Shown piece by piece: positions 1 through 7,104 of a stretch of 62,014 nucleotides of DNA; positions within the stretch are counted from its first letter, which is position 1, and every line of letters starts with the position of its first letter. The notes beneath the pieces are model-generated. The model was not told the origin of the DNA. It ran no database searches and worked only from the letters and a program-made list of their open reading frames with translations. The position numbers were made by a program, and so were the translations under genes. Origin of the DNA: RGIG3077 sp964490175 (GTDB taxonomy: Bacteria > Bacillota > Clostridia > Oscillospirales > Ruminococcaceae). The stretch is taken from contig CAZBAI010000009.1 of the NCBI GenBank assembly GCA_964490175.1, positions 1 through 62,014 on the forward strand, written 5' to 3'.

Positions 1-625
1 AAACATCGTTTGATCCATAGCAGTTAACCTTTGCACGAAGTCCATCTGAATAAGCAATTCTCTGGATTTCTTTCAATTCTCCTGTATAGTAGTCATAATC
101 TGTTTCAACATAAGTAAATCCGTTAATTCTGGAAATAATCATTGCGGCGTCCTTGCCGAGACCGTTAAGAATAACTCTCAAAGGCTTCTTTCTTGCCTTA
201 TTGGCTGTTCTTGCAATGCCGATAGCGCCCTCTGCTGCGGCAAAGCTCTCATGACCCGCAAGGAAGCAGAAGCAGTCGGTTTCCTCTCTCAAAAGCATTG
301 CGCCGAGATTGCCGTGACCAAGGCCGACATTTCTCTGCTCTGCAACCGAACCGGGAATGCAGAACGCCTGCAAGCCGATACCGATAGCCTCAGCTGCCTC
401 GGCAGCCTTTGTAATTCCCTTTTTAAGTGCGATTGCCGTGCCGAGAGTATATGCCCATACGGCATTTTCAAATGCAATAGGCTGAACTCCCTTTACGATT
501 TCTTCAACATTTATGCCCTTTTCAAGGCAATATGCCATTGTTTCATCAATATCCTTGAATCCGTATTCAGCGAGACAGGCATTGATTTTGGGCATTCTTC
601 TTTCTTGTCCTTCAAATTTAGCCAT
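1..625 (-). CDS. GGGtGRT family protein (3' part outside window)
   Basis: This open frame starts at ATG 623-625 behind an AGGAGG-type site and runs off the left edge after 208 codons. The visible N-terminus begins MAKFEGQERRMPKINACLAE and is rich in Ala/Gly. I recognise it as the GGGtGRT family of Clostridia and related anaerobes, whose biochemical role is unknown to me. It follows the NifU-like gene by 18 nt on the same strand, the usual partnership for this family, so the two are probably co-transcribed and act together. The family name comes from a C-terminal motif that lies outside the window, so identity rests on the N-terminal half and the neighbour. Confidence 0.8.
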   Translation of the reverse strand, partial: MAKFEGQERRMPKINACLAEYGFKDIDETMAYCLEKGINVEEIVKGVQPIAFENAVWAYTLGTAIALKKGITKAAEAAEAIGIGLQAFCIPGSVAEQRNVGLGHGNLGAMLLREETDCFCFLAGHESFAAAEGAIGIARTANKARKKPLRVILNGLGKDAAMIISRINGFTYVETDYDYYTGELKEIQRIAYSDGLRAKVNCYGSNDV

Positions 626-643
626 TGTTCCTACCTCCTACGA

Positions 644-1336
644 TTATTCTTCTCTGGGATCGATATACTTGGGTGCGTCGGCATAACGACCGTATGTACC
701 TACATTGTTGTTGTATGCGGTAGTGGGGTCAACACCGTGGCGAATATCCTCAAGCATCTTACCGAGTTTTACGAACTTATAGCCGATTGCCTGGTCGTTT
801 TCATCAACAGCAACAGAAAGAATATAACCCTCTGCAAGCTCAAGATAGCGAACACCCTTGAGATTTGTGGAGAAAACCGTACCAACCTGTGAACGAAGTC
901 CCTTGCCGAGGTCGTCAAGACCGGCGCCTATGGGCAGTCCGTCCTCGGAGAAAGCCGTTTGTGTTCTTCCGTATACGATTTGGAGGAACAACTCACGCAT
1001 TGCAACATTGATAGCATCGCAGACAAGGTCTGTGTTAAGAGCTTCAAGAAGAGTCTTTCCGGGAAGAATTTCACCTGCCATAGCAGCAGAGTGCGTCATG
1101 CCCGAGCAGCCGAGCGTTTCAACGAGCGCCTCTTCGATAATGCCGTTTTTAACGTTAAGTGTCAGCTTGCAGCAACCCTGCTGGGGAGCGCACCAGCCGA
1201 TACCGTGAGTAAGACCGGAAATATCCTTAATTTCGTAAGCCTTTACCCATTTTCCCTCTTCGGGGATCGGTGCGGGACCGTGTTTCGGACCCTTTGCGAG
1301 AACACACATTCTCTCAACTTCATGAGAATAGTTCAT
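644..1336 (-). CDS. NifU-like iron-sulfur cluster scaffold-type protein
   Basis: This is a 230-aa protein. An upstream in-frame start is possible, but ATG at 1334-1336 is chosen because an AAAGGAGT site sits 6 nt before it. It carries a NifU-N/IscU-like segment (LVETLGCSGMTHSAAMAGEI) with the conserved GCS context, plus other cysteines (WCAPQQGCC, LVCDA). NifU-N proteins assemble or hold Fe-S clusters. This longer variant is found beside GGGtGRT proteins rather than with an IscS desulfurase, and no cysteine desulfurase is nearby. It is first in a two-gene operon from a readable promoter. The scaffold role is inferred from the fold family; substrate and target are unknown. Confidence 0.8.
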   Translation of the reverse strand: MNYSHEVERMCVLAKGPKHGPAPIPEEGKWVKAYEIKDISGLTHGIGWCAPQQGCCKLTLNVKNGIIEEALVETLGCSGMTHSAAMAGEILPGKTLLEALNTDLVCDAINVAMRELFLQIVYGRTQTAFSEDGLPIGAGLDDLGKGLRSQVGTVFSTNLKGVRYLELAEGYILSVAVDENDQAIGYKFVKLGKMLEDIRHGVDPTTAYNNNVGTYGRYADAPKYIDPREE

Positions 1337-1385
1337 ATTTTTACTCCTTTCGGTTATCCGATGTGATAAATTCACACTAACAGTA

Positions 1386-1414
1386 ATTATACTACAAAAT
1401 ACAGATTAAATCAA
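1386..1414 (-). promoter_or_regulatory. Promoter of the NifU-like/GGGtGRT operon
   Basis: On the minus strand TTGATT (1409-1414) is followed by 17 nt and TATAAT (1386-1391), about 50 nt upstream of the NifU-like start codon. Confidence 0.7.
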
Positions 1415-1466
1415 GGGATTTTTGCAGATTTTAGAAATTCTTGTCCCAAAATGCGATTTTTGCAGA

Positions 1467-2453
1467 TTAAAGCAATGTCGCACGGATTTGCTCGCCGGAA
1501 AGAGGGCTTAAATATGCGGGGGCAACATCAAAAGGCGTTTTGCAGCCCGACATACCCATGCAGTTCATTTTATACGCCGCCCTTGCATAGGCGCAAAGTA
1601 CGCTTGAAGTAAACTCGGGGTTGGAATCAAGCTTTAGGCTATATTCGATAATATGCGAATTTTCGTTGTTTTTGCCTGTTTTTCCGCACCTGATGACAAA
1701 TCCGCCGTGGGGCAAAGATGCATGGTCACGCTGCATTTGCTCAGCTGTAATAAAATGCACCGTTGTATCATAATCGGCAAAGTAATTGGGCATTGTCTTG
1801 ATTTGGCGCTCAATTTCCTGCTTATCGGCATTTTCGCTTGCAACGACAAAGCACTCTCTCAAATGCTTTTGTCTTGTGGAAAGCTTTGGGTTTTCTCCGT
1901 TTCTAACGGCGTTTAAAGCGCTTTCAACGGGAATCGTGTACTGTCTTGCGTCAATAACGCCGTCAATTCTGCGAATTGCGTCGGAATGTCCCTGACTTAC
2001 GCCCTTGCCCCAAAAGGTATAATCTTTGCCGTTGGGCAAAACGCAGTTGGAATAAAGCCTGTTGATCGAGAACATGCCCGGATCCCAGCCGCAGGAAATA
2101 ATCGCAACCTTGCCCGATTCAGCGGAGCTTTTGTCAACAGCGGCAAAATGCTCGGGAATCTTCGCATGAGTATCAAAGCTGTCGATAACATTGAACATAG
2201 AGGCAAATTTCGGTGTCAGCACCGGCAAATCCGTTGCACTGCCGCCGCAAATAATCATAACATCGATTTTGTCGGTCATTTTTTCCGCCTCGTCAATGCT
2301 CAATACAGCGGCGCTTTGTGTGGAAATTTTCAAATCGGCAGGATTTCTTCTTGTAAACACCGCAACAAGCTCCATATCGTCATTCTGCCCGATTGCGGTT
2401 TCAACGCCCCTGCCGAGGTTTCCGTACCCCAAAATACCGATTTTGATTGTCAT
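1467..2453 (-). CDS. ddh: meso-diaminopimelate D-dehydrogenase
   Basis: This is a 328-aa NADP-dependent enzyme making meso-diaminopimelate directly from tetrahydrodipicolinate and ammonia, feeding lysine and peptidoglycan synthesis. The N-terminal Rossmann motif GILGYGNLGRGVE, the central SCGWDPGMFS and GKGVSQGHSDAIRR segments and the C-terminal GMSGCKTPFDVAPAYLSP are typical of Ddh. Start ATG 2451-2453 is preferred over one eight codons upstream, because GGGAG lies about 10 nt before it and MTIKIGILG is the family start. It is last in the acn-icd-rex-ddh operon; rex ends at 2474, about 20 nt upstream. An ammonium-assimilating dehydrogenase beside NADPH-forming IDH makes metabolic sense. Confidence 0.92.
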   Translation of the reverse strand: MTIKIGILGYGNLGRGVETAIGQNDDMELVAVFTRRNPADLKISTQSAAVLSIDEAEKMTDKIDVMIICGGSATDLPVLTPKFASMFNVIDSFDTHAKIPEHFAAVDKSSAESGKVAIISCGWDPGMFSINRLYSNCVLPNGKDYTFWGKGVSQGHSDAIRRIDGVIDARQYTIPVESALNAVRNGENPKLSTRQKHLRECFVVASENADKQEIERQIKTMPNYFADYDTTVHFITAEQMQRDHASLPHGGFVIRCGKTGKNNENSHIIEYSLKLDSNPEFTSSVLCAYARAAYKMNCMGMSGCKTPFDVAPAYLSPLSGEQIRATLL

Positions 2454-2473
2454 AACAATACATCTCCCAAAAT

Positions 2474-3115
2474 TCAAATTTCATTATTCACTCTGTATGT
2501 CAGAGTCAATAAGCTATCACCGAGGTGCACATTTTCAACCACGACATCTTCATTATTGCCGCAGCGCAAATCATAATGCGAAAAATTCCAAAACGCTTTA
2601 ATCCCCGATTCGATAAGGCTGTCCACAAGCGACTGCGCCGCCTCCTGCGGAATGCAAAGTACCGCCACACAGGGTTTGTTTTTTGCGCAATATTCTCGCA
2701 AATGTGCAATATTAAAAATAGGTATCGAACAAATGGTCTTACCCATCAAGCTCTCGTCAACATCAAATATAGCCTCAAGCACGCACCCCTTTTTTTCAAA
2801 ATCAAGATGCCGTGCAATTGCGTTGCCCAAGTGACCTGCGCCGATGAGGATTGTTTTCAGCTTTGAATCAACGCCGAGAATCGCCCCGATTTTTGAATGC
2901 AGCGTCACAACGTTATAGCCATAGCCCTGATGCCCGAAACCGCCGAAACAGTTTAAATCCTGCCGTATCTGCGAAGCCGTAAGATTCATCATTTGAGCCA
3001 AGGCATTTGATGATATCCGTTCGATTCCGTTCGCATTCAGCTCCCCCAAAAACCTGTAATATCTCGGAAGCCGTTTGATAACGGATATTGAAATTTTAGA
3101 GCTATCCTTCGGCAT
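2474..3115 (-). CDS. rex: Redox-sensing transcriptional repressor Rex
   Basis: This 213-aa protein has the N-terminal winged helix of Rex (SVIKRLPRYYRFL, then SNALAQMMNLTASQIRQDL) and a C-terminal Rossmann domain with the nucleotide loop LIGAGHLGNAIARHL. Rex dimers bind operators when NAD+ is abundant and leave them as NADH rises, controlling fermentation and electron-disposal genes. The start is 2 nt after the icd stop codon, so it is transcribed with aconitase and IDH. This couples Rex expression to the oxidative TCA branch. No clear TTGTTAA-N4-TTAACAA-type Rex site was found before the operon, although a perfect palindrome covers its -10 box. Confidence 0.95.
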   Translation of the reverse strand: MPKDSSKISISVIKRLPRYYRFLGELNANGIERISSNALAQMMNLTASQIRQDLNCFGGFGHQGYGYNVVTLHSKIGAILGVDSKLKTILIGAGHLGNAIARHLDFEKKGCVLEAIFDVDESLMGKTICSIPIFNIAHLREYCAKNKPCVAVLCIPQEAAQSLVDSLIESGIKAFWNFSHYDLRCGNNEDVVVENVHLGDSLLTLTYRVNNEI

Positions 3116-3117
3116 AA

Positions 3118-4335
3118 TTACTTTCCGAGAATTTCCGAAATTTTTGCGGCGATCGCATCCAAAAATTCATCGGTATATACAGCCTTTTTATTTTCAAGAT
3201 TGGAAAGCGCAAGCAAATCCTTTGTCATAACGCCGCTTTCCAAAACGGAGATCGTAGCTTCCTCAATAGCCTTGCCGAACGCTTCAAGCTCGGCGTTTTT
3301 GTCAAGCTCGCCTCGTTTTTTAATAGCGCCGCTCCAGGCAAAAATCGTTGCCACAGGGTTTGCCGTTGCCCTTTCGCCCTCAAGGTGGCGGTAATAATGG
3401 CGTGTAACCGTGCCGTGTGCGGCTTCATATTCATACTTTCCGTCGGGTGAAACAAGCACGCTGGTCATCATTCCGAGACTGCCGAACGCCTTTGCCGCCA
3501 TATCGGACATAACGTCGCCGTCATAATTTTTGCACGCCCAGATATATCCGCCCTCACTGCCGACTGTTCTCGCAACGGCGTCATCAATAAGGGTGTAGAA
3601 ATAAACAATGCCCGCTTTTTCAAACTTTTCCTTATATTCGTTTTCAAAAATATCGTTAAAAATATCTTTAAATCTATGGTCATAAGTTTTTGAAATTGTA
3701 TCCTTTGCGGCAAACCACAAATCCTGTTTAACATCAAGAGCATAGTTAAAGCAAGTTCTCGCAAAGCTTTCGATACTGGCGTCGATATTGTGAACGCCCT
3801 GAATTATACCCGAGGAATTTGTAAAATCGTGGATAAGCTTTCTTGTTTCGTTGCCGTTTTCGTCGGTAACGACAAGCTCTGCCTTGCAGCCCTTTGCAAC
3901 GCTCATTTCGGTATTTTTGTAGATATCGCCGTATGCGTGTCTTGCAATGGTGATGGGTTTTGTCCATGTGGGAATGTAAGGCGTTATACCCTTAACGGTA
4001 ATGGGCGTTCTGAAAACGGTTCCGTCCATAATTGCACGGATAGTTCCGTTCGGCGATTTCCACATTTCCTTTAAATTATATTCGGTCATTCTCGCCGCAT
4101 TGGGTGTAATGGTAGCGCACTTTACGGCAACACCGTATTTCTTCGTGGCATTTGCGCTATCGATTGTAATTTGGTCATCGGTTTCGTTTCTTTTAACCAA
4201 TCCCAAATCATAATACTCGGTTTTTAAATCAACAAAGGGAAGAATAAGGGTATCCTTAATCATCTTCCACATAACACGGGTCATCTCGTCGCCGTCCATT
4301 TCGACAATGGGCGTGGTCATTTTAATTTTTTCCAT
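3118..4335 (-). CDS. icd: NADP-dependent isocitrate dehydrogenase, eukaryotic-type dimeric
   Basis: This is a 405-aa enzyme converting isocitrate to 2-oxoglutarate with NADPH formation. The sequence is of the type found in eukaryotic cytosol and mitochondria (type II) rather than the E. coli type: KYGVAVKCATITPNAARM, WKSPNGTIRAIMDGTVFR, the isocitrate-binding ARHAYGD segment and EAAHGTVTRHY near the C-terminus. Start ATG 4333-4335 is chosen from the GGAGGAATT site 7 nt upstream; an earlier in-frame start would overlap aconitase. It lies 22 nt after acn and 2 nt before rex. With citrate synthase (49.9 kb) and aconitase it completes the citrate-to-glutamate branch. Confidence 0.95.
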   Translation of the reverse strand: MEKIKMTTPIVEMDGDEMTRVMWKMIKDTLILPFVDLKTEYYDLGLVKRNETDDQITIDSANATKKYGVAVKCATITPNAARMTEYNLKEMWKSPNGTIRAIMDGTVFRTPITVKGITPYIPTWTKPITIARHAYGDIYKNTEMSVAKGCKAELVVTDENGNETRKLIHDFTNSSGIIQGVHNIDASIESFARTCFNYALDVKQDLWFAAKDTISKTYDHRFKDIFNDIFENEYKEKFEKAGIVYFYTLIDDAVARTVGSEGGYIWACKNYDGDVMSDMAAKAFGSLGMMTSVLVSPDGKYEYEAAHGTVTRHYYRHLEGERATANPVATIFAWSGAIKKRGELDKNAELEAFGKAIEEATISVLESGVMTKDLLALSNLENKKAVYTDEFLDAIAAKISEILGK

Positions 4336-4357
4336 TTCTAAAATTCCTCCGATGTAT

Positions 4358-6298
4358 TTATTTGGAAAGTGCTTCCCTTGTGTAATCAAGCAAACCGCCG
4401 GCAAGCATGATATCCTTTGTTCTTCCCGAAAGCTCACACAAAACGGTAATATCCTCACCGGTTGTCTTATTTGTGAGAATCAGTTCGCTTTTTCCCTGCG
4501 TAACGGCGTTTCTGACATCGGCAAGGCAAAGCTCATCGCCCTGATTGATTTTGTCGTAATCGCTCTCGTTTTTAAAGGTAAGCGGCAGAATGCCGGCATT
4601 GATAAGGTTTGCCCTGTGGATTCTCGCAAAGGATTTTACAAGCACTGCCTTTACTCCGAGATAAAGCGGTGCAAGTGCGGCGTGCTCACGTGATGAGCCT
4701 TGTCCGTAGTTGCTGCCGCCGACAATAATCGACCTGCCGAGCTGTTTTGCACGCTCGGGAAATTCCTCATCGCACACCGTAAAGCAATGCTGCGAAATTG
4801 CGGGAATATTCGAGCGCAAGGGCAAAATTTTCGCACCTGCGGGCATAATATGGTCGGTAGTGATATTATCGCCGACTTTTAACGAACACTTAGCCTCGAT
4901 TGTTTCAAGCAAGGGGGCGGTTTCGGGGAAAGGCTTGATATTGGGCCCTCTGAGAATTTCAACGTTTTCGGCGTCTTTCTCGTCTGCCGGAAGCGTAATC
5001 ATATTATCGTTTATAAGAAATGTTTCGGGCAGTTCAAATTCGGGCATATCGCCGATTTCTCTTGCATCGGTAAACACACCCGTAACAGCGCTGATTGCCG
5101 CCGTTTCGGGCGAAACAAGATAAACCTGACCGTCCTTTGTTCCGCTCCTTCCGAGGAAGTTTCGGTTAAACGTACGAAGTGAAATACCTTTTGAATTAGG
5201 TGACTGACCCATGCCTATGCAAGGTCCGCAAGCACTTTCGAGAATCCTTGCGCCGGCTGCGATAAGTATCGAAAGTGCGCCGTTTTCGGCAAGCATATTC
5301 AAAACCTGCTTTGAACCGGGAGCGATTGAAAGCGAAACATCGGGATGAACGGTTTTGCCTTTGAGAATATGTGCGACTTTGAGCATATCGAGAAGCGAAG
5401 AATTTGTGCACGAGCCTATACATACCTGATCGATTTTCATACCTGCAAGCTCGGAAGCGGTTTTGATATTGTCGGGAGAATGAGGGCACGCCGCCAAAGG
5501 CTCAAGCTCGGAAAGGTTTATAACGATTTCTTCATCATATACAGCATCGTCATCGGCAGAAAGTTCAACATAAACATCCTCTCTCTTTTGTGCTTTAAGG
5601 AAAGAAAGAGTAATTTCGTCTGATGGGAAAATCGAAGTGGTTGCGCCAAGCTCCGCACCCATATTCGTTATAGTTGCCCTTTCGGGAACGGAAAGCGACT
5701 TTACACCCTCGCCGCAATATTCGATAACCTTGCCGACGCCGCCTTTAACGGTCATTCTGCGAAGAACCTCTAAGATTACATCTTTTGCGGCAACCCAAGG
5801 TTGCAGCTTGCCGACAAGCTCGACCTTAACGATTTTCGGGTATGTAATGTAGTATGCGCCGCCGCCCATTGCAACGGCAACGTCAAGTCCGCCTGCGCCC
5901 ATTGCAAGCATACCGATACCGCCGCCCGTAGGCGTGTGGCTGTCCGAACCTATCAAGGTCTTGCCGGGTGCGCCGAATCTTTCAAGATGAACCTGATGGC
6001 AAATACCGTTGCCGGGTCTTGAAAAATAAATGCCGTGTTTTTTCGCAACCGAGCCTATAAATCTGTGGTCATCGGCGTTTTCAAAGCCGTTTTGCAATGT
6101 GTTGTGGTCGATATATGCAACCGAACGCTCGGTTTTAACCCTCGGAACGCCCATCGCCTCAAATTCAAGATAAGCCATTGTTCCGGTAGCATCCTGCGTC
6201 AGTGTTTGGTCAATACGAAGACCGATTTCGCTGCCCTTGACAAACTCGCCGTCCACAAGGTGCGCTTTAATAATCTTTTCGGTAAGTGTAAGTCCCAT
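4358..6298 (-). CDS. acn: Aconitate hydratase (Aquifex-type)
   Basis: This 646-aa aconitase isomerises citrate to isocitrate with a [4Fe-4S] cluster. The cluster cysteines are visible in GSCTNSS (around residue 295) and ACGPCIGMG (around 357). The C-terminal swivel domain carries VGGSNYGQGSSREHAAL and the substrate-loop KSFARIHRANLINAGILPL. The length, about 640 aa rather than about 890, and start MGLTLTEKI fit the short Aquifex-type class. Start ATG 6296-6298 follows AAAGGAGC by 6 nt. It is the first gene of acn-icd-rex-ddh, driven by a consensus promoter at 6339-6367. Confidence 0.95.
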   Translation of the reverse strand: MGLTLTEKIIKAHLVDGEFVKGSEIGLRIDQTLTQDATGTMAYLEFEAMGVPRVKTERSVAYIDHNTLQNGFENADDHRFIGSVAKKHGIYFSRPGNGICHQVHLERFGAPGKTLIGSDSHTPTGGGIGMLAMGAGGLDVAVAMGGGAYYITYPKIVKVELVGKLQPWVAAKDVILEVLRRMTVKGGVGKVIEYCGEGVKSLSVPERATITNMGAELGATTSIFPSDEITLSFLKAQKREDVYVELSADDDAVYDEEIVINLSELEPLAACPHSPDNIKTASELAGMKIDQVCIGSCTNSSLLDMLKVAHILKGKTVHPDVSLSIAPGSKQVLNMLAENGALSILIAAGARILESACGPCIGMGQSPNSKGISLRTFNRNFLGRSGTKDGQVYLVSPETAAISAVTGVFTDAREIGDMPEFELPETFLINDNMITLPADEKDAENVEILRGPNIKPFPETAPLLETIEAKCSLKVGDNITTDHIMPAGAKILPLRSNIPAISQHCFTVCDEEFPERAKQLGRSIIVGGSNYGQGSSREHAALAPLYLGVKAVLVKSFARIHRANLINAGILPLTFKNESDYDKINQGDELCLADVRNAVTQGKSELILTNKTTGEDITVLCELSGRTKDIMLAGGLLDYTREALSK

Positions 6299-6338
6299 AA
6301 TTATTGCTCCTTTCGGGTAATCATTTTTTAACGGTATA

Positions 6339-6367
6339 ATTATACAATAATCAAGCCTTATTGTCAA
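6339..6367 (-). promoter_or_regulatory. Promoter of the acn-icd-rex-ddh operon with palindromic -10 region
   Basis: On the minus strand TTGACA (6362-6367), 17 nt, TATAAT (6339-6344). The -10 is embedded in a perfect 12-bp palindrome GTATAATTATAC at 6334-6345, a possible operator. Confidence 0.8.
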
Positions 6368-6509
6368 GACTTGAACCTTTTTGGATTTGCACATAAAAAA
6401 TCACACAAAGAAAAGAGAAAACAAAACTTGCCGACCTTATATCTTTTAAAATCTTTTCAACCGCAGTTGGCAATTTAGCAAAAAATTTAAAATTTTTTTG
6501 TTCTGCCTA

Positions 6510-6538
6510 TTGACAAATTTAATACTATGTGATATTAT
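6510..6538 (+). promoter_or_regulatory. Promoter of the c-di-GMP riboswitch transcript
   Basis: TTGACA (6510-6515), 17-nt spacer ending in TGTGA (extended -10), TATTAT (6533-6538). Predicted start near 6545 places the aptamer at the very 5' end of the RNA. Confidence 0.85.
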
Positions 6539-6549
6539 ATAGAAAAGAG

Positions 6550-6638
6550 AATATTCGGCAAACCCGATGAAAATCGGCGGCGCAAAGCTAAAGGGGCTAA
6601 ATTGTAAGAATATGCCAGCCAGCTGCACTTGGAATATG
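6550..6638 (+). ncRNA. Cyclic di-GMP-I (GEMM-I) riboswitch aptamer
   Basis: The sequence carries the GEMM-I hallmarks in order: GGCAAACC (about 6557-6564), a short stem with a GAAA loop (CGAU-GAAA-AUCG), the conserved CGCAAAGC, then GGGGCUAA, and on the 3' side GCCAGCC followed by a GCUGC closing segment. The outer P1 stem pairs AUAUUC (6551-6556) with GAAUAU (6632-6637). An intrinsic terminator begins 26 nt after the aptamer, so control is most likely by transcription termination. Class I aptamers bind c-di-GMP. Whether ligand turns expression on or off cannot be read reliably here. Confidence 0.9.
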
Positions 6639-6663
6639 CTTTATTCCTATTTCAAGTATTTTA

Positions 6664-6701
6664 GGCATCTTTAGCTGTTTGTTGCAAAAGGTGTCTTTTT
6701 T
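6664..6701 (+). terminator. Intrinsic terminator of the c-di-GMP riboswitch
   Basis: GGCAUCUUU (6664-6672) pairs over nine positions, with G-U wobbles, with AAAGGUGUC (6687-6695) and is followed by UUUUUU (6696-6701). It sits between aptamer and gene. An upstream hairpin GGAAUA/UAUUCC (about 6631-6647) would compete with P1 and could link ligand binding to termination. Confidence 0.75.
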
Positions 6702-6823
6702 ATTTCCCCTTTTGACCTATGAAAGGCGATGATGTATATGTATAGGGTAAATTCACTGTAAATTCGATTTTTCAATATTAAAAAAGCCTAAACATCCGCA
6801 TATCTTGAAAGGAGATGTTCTGT

Positions 6824-6991
6824 ATGACAACATACAAAACCACATTCGATAATAACGATAATATAAGCAAAACCGCATCGGCTAAGCAAACCAAGCCGCA
6901 GGTGCAAATCGAAAAGCTTGAAACCAAAAGCAAAAACTGGCATGAATTTTTGGAAACTCAGGAATTTTATCTTGAAGCTGCCGGCAACTGA
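6824..6991 (+). CDS. 55-aa orphan protein under c-di-GMP riboswitch control
   Basis: A short frame with ATG 6824-6826, an AAAGGAG site (6808-6814) 9 nt upstream and TGA at 6989-6991. The product starts MTTYKTTFDNNDNISKTA, has a Lys/Gln-rich middle (KQTKPQVQIEKLETKSK) and ends WHEFLETQEFYLEAAGN. There is no signal peptide, membrane segment or cysteine; it looks like a soluble, partly disordered N-terminus with an amphipathic C-terminal helix. I recognise no family. It is the only gene between the riboswitch and a pair of hairpins, so it must be the regulated target unless transcription continues antisense into the ABC gene. Function unknown; translation is supported by the ribosome site and its placement. 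Confidence 0.7.
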   Translation: MTTYKTTFDNNDNISKTASAKQTKPQVQIEKLETKSKNWHEFLETQEFYLEAAGN

Positions 6992-7032
6992 TCTTGCAAA
7001 AAAATACCTCCGTTAAATAATTTTGTTCTTAT

Positions 7033-7053
7033 GCCGAAAATACGGTTTTCGGC
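7033..7053 (+). terminator. Hairpin after the 55-aa gene
   Basis: GCCGAAAA (7033-7040) and TTTTCGGC (7046-7053) form an 8-bp stem with a 5-nt loop, 41 nt after the stop codon. It lacks a good U-tract, so it may stabilise the 3' end rather than terminate. Confidence 0.45.
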
Positions 7054-7060
7054 GGCAATC

Positions 7061-7100
7061 AAGGGCGAAAGCTTAATCTCTAAGCTTTCGCCCTTTTGCT
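7061..7100. terminator. Bidirectional terminator between convergent genes
   Basis: A perfect 15-bp stem: AAGGGCGAAAGCTTA (7061-7075), loop ATCTC, complementary arm 7081-7095, with a T-rich flank. It separates the 55-aa gene (plus) from the ABC transporter gene (minus) and can serve both. Confidence 0.8.
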
Positions 7101-7104
7101 TAAA

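Noticed and set aside
6300..6367. Rex operator before the aconitase operon
   Set aside because: No TTGTTAAnnnnTTAACAA-like match; only the unrelated palindrome GTATAATTATAC.
6446..6628. Minus-strand frame of 60 codons over the c-di-GMP aptamer
   Set aside because: It runs antisense through the promoter and aptamer with no ribosome site; low-complexity hydrophobic product.
6721..6760. Eight-codon leader frame after the c-di-GMP terminator
   Set aside because: No ribosome-binding site and no informative codon content.
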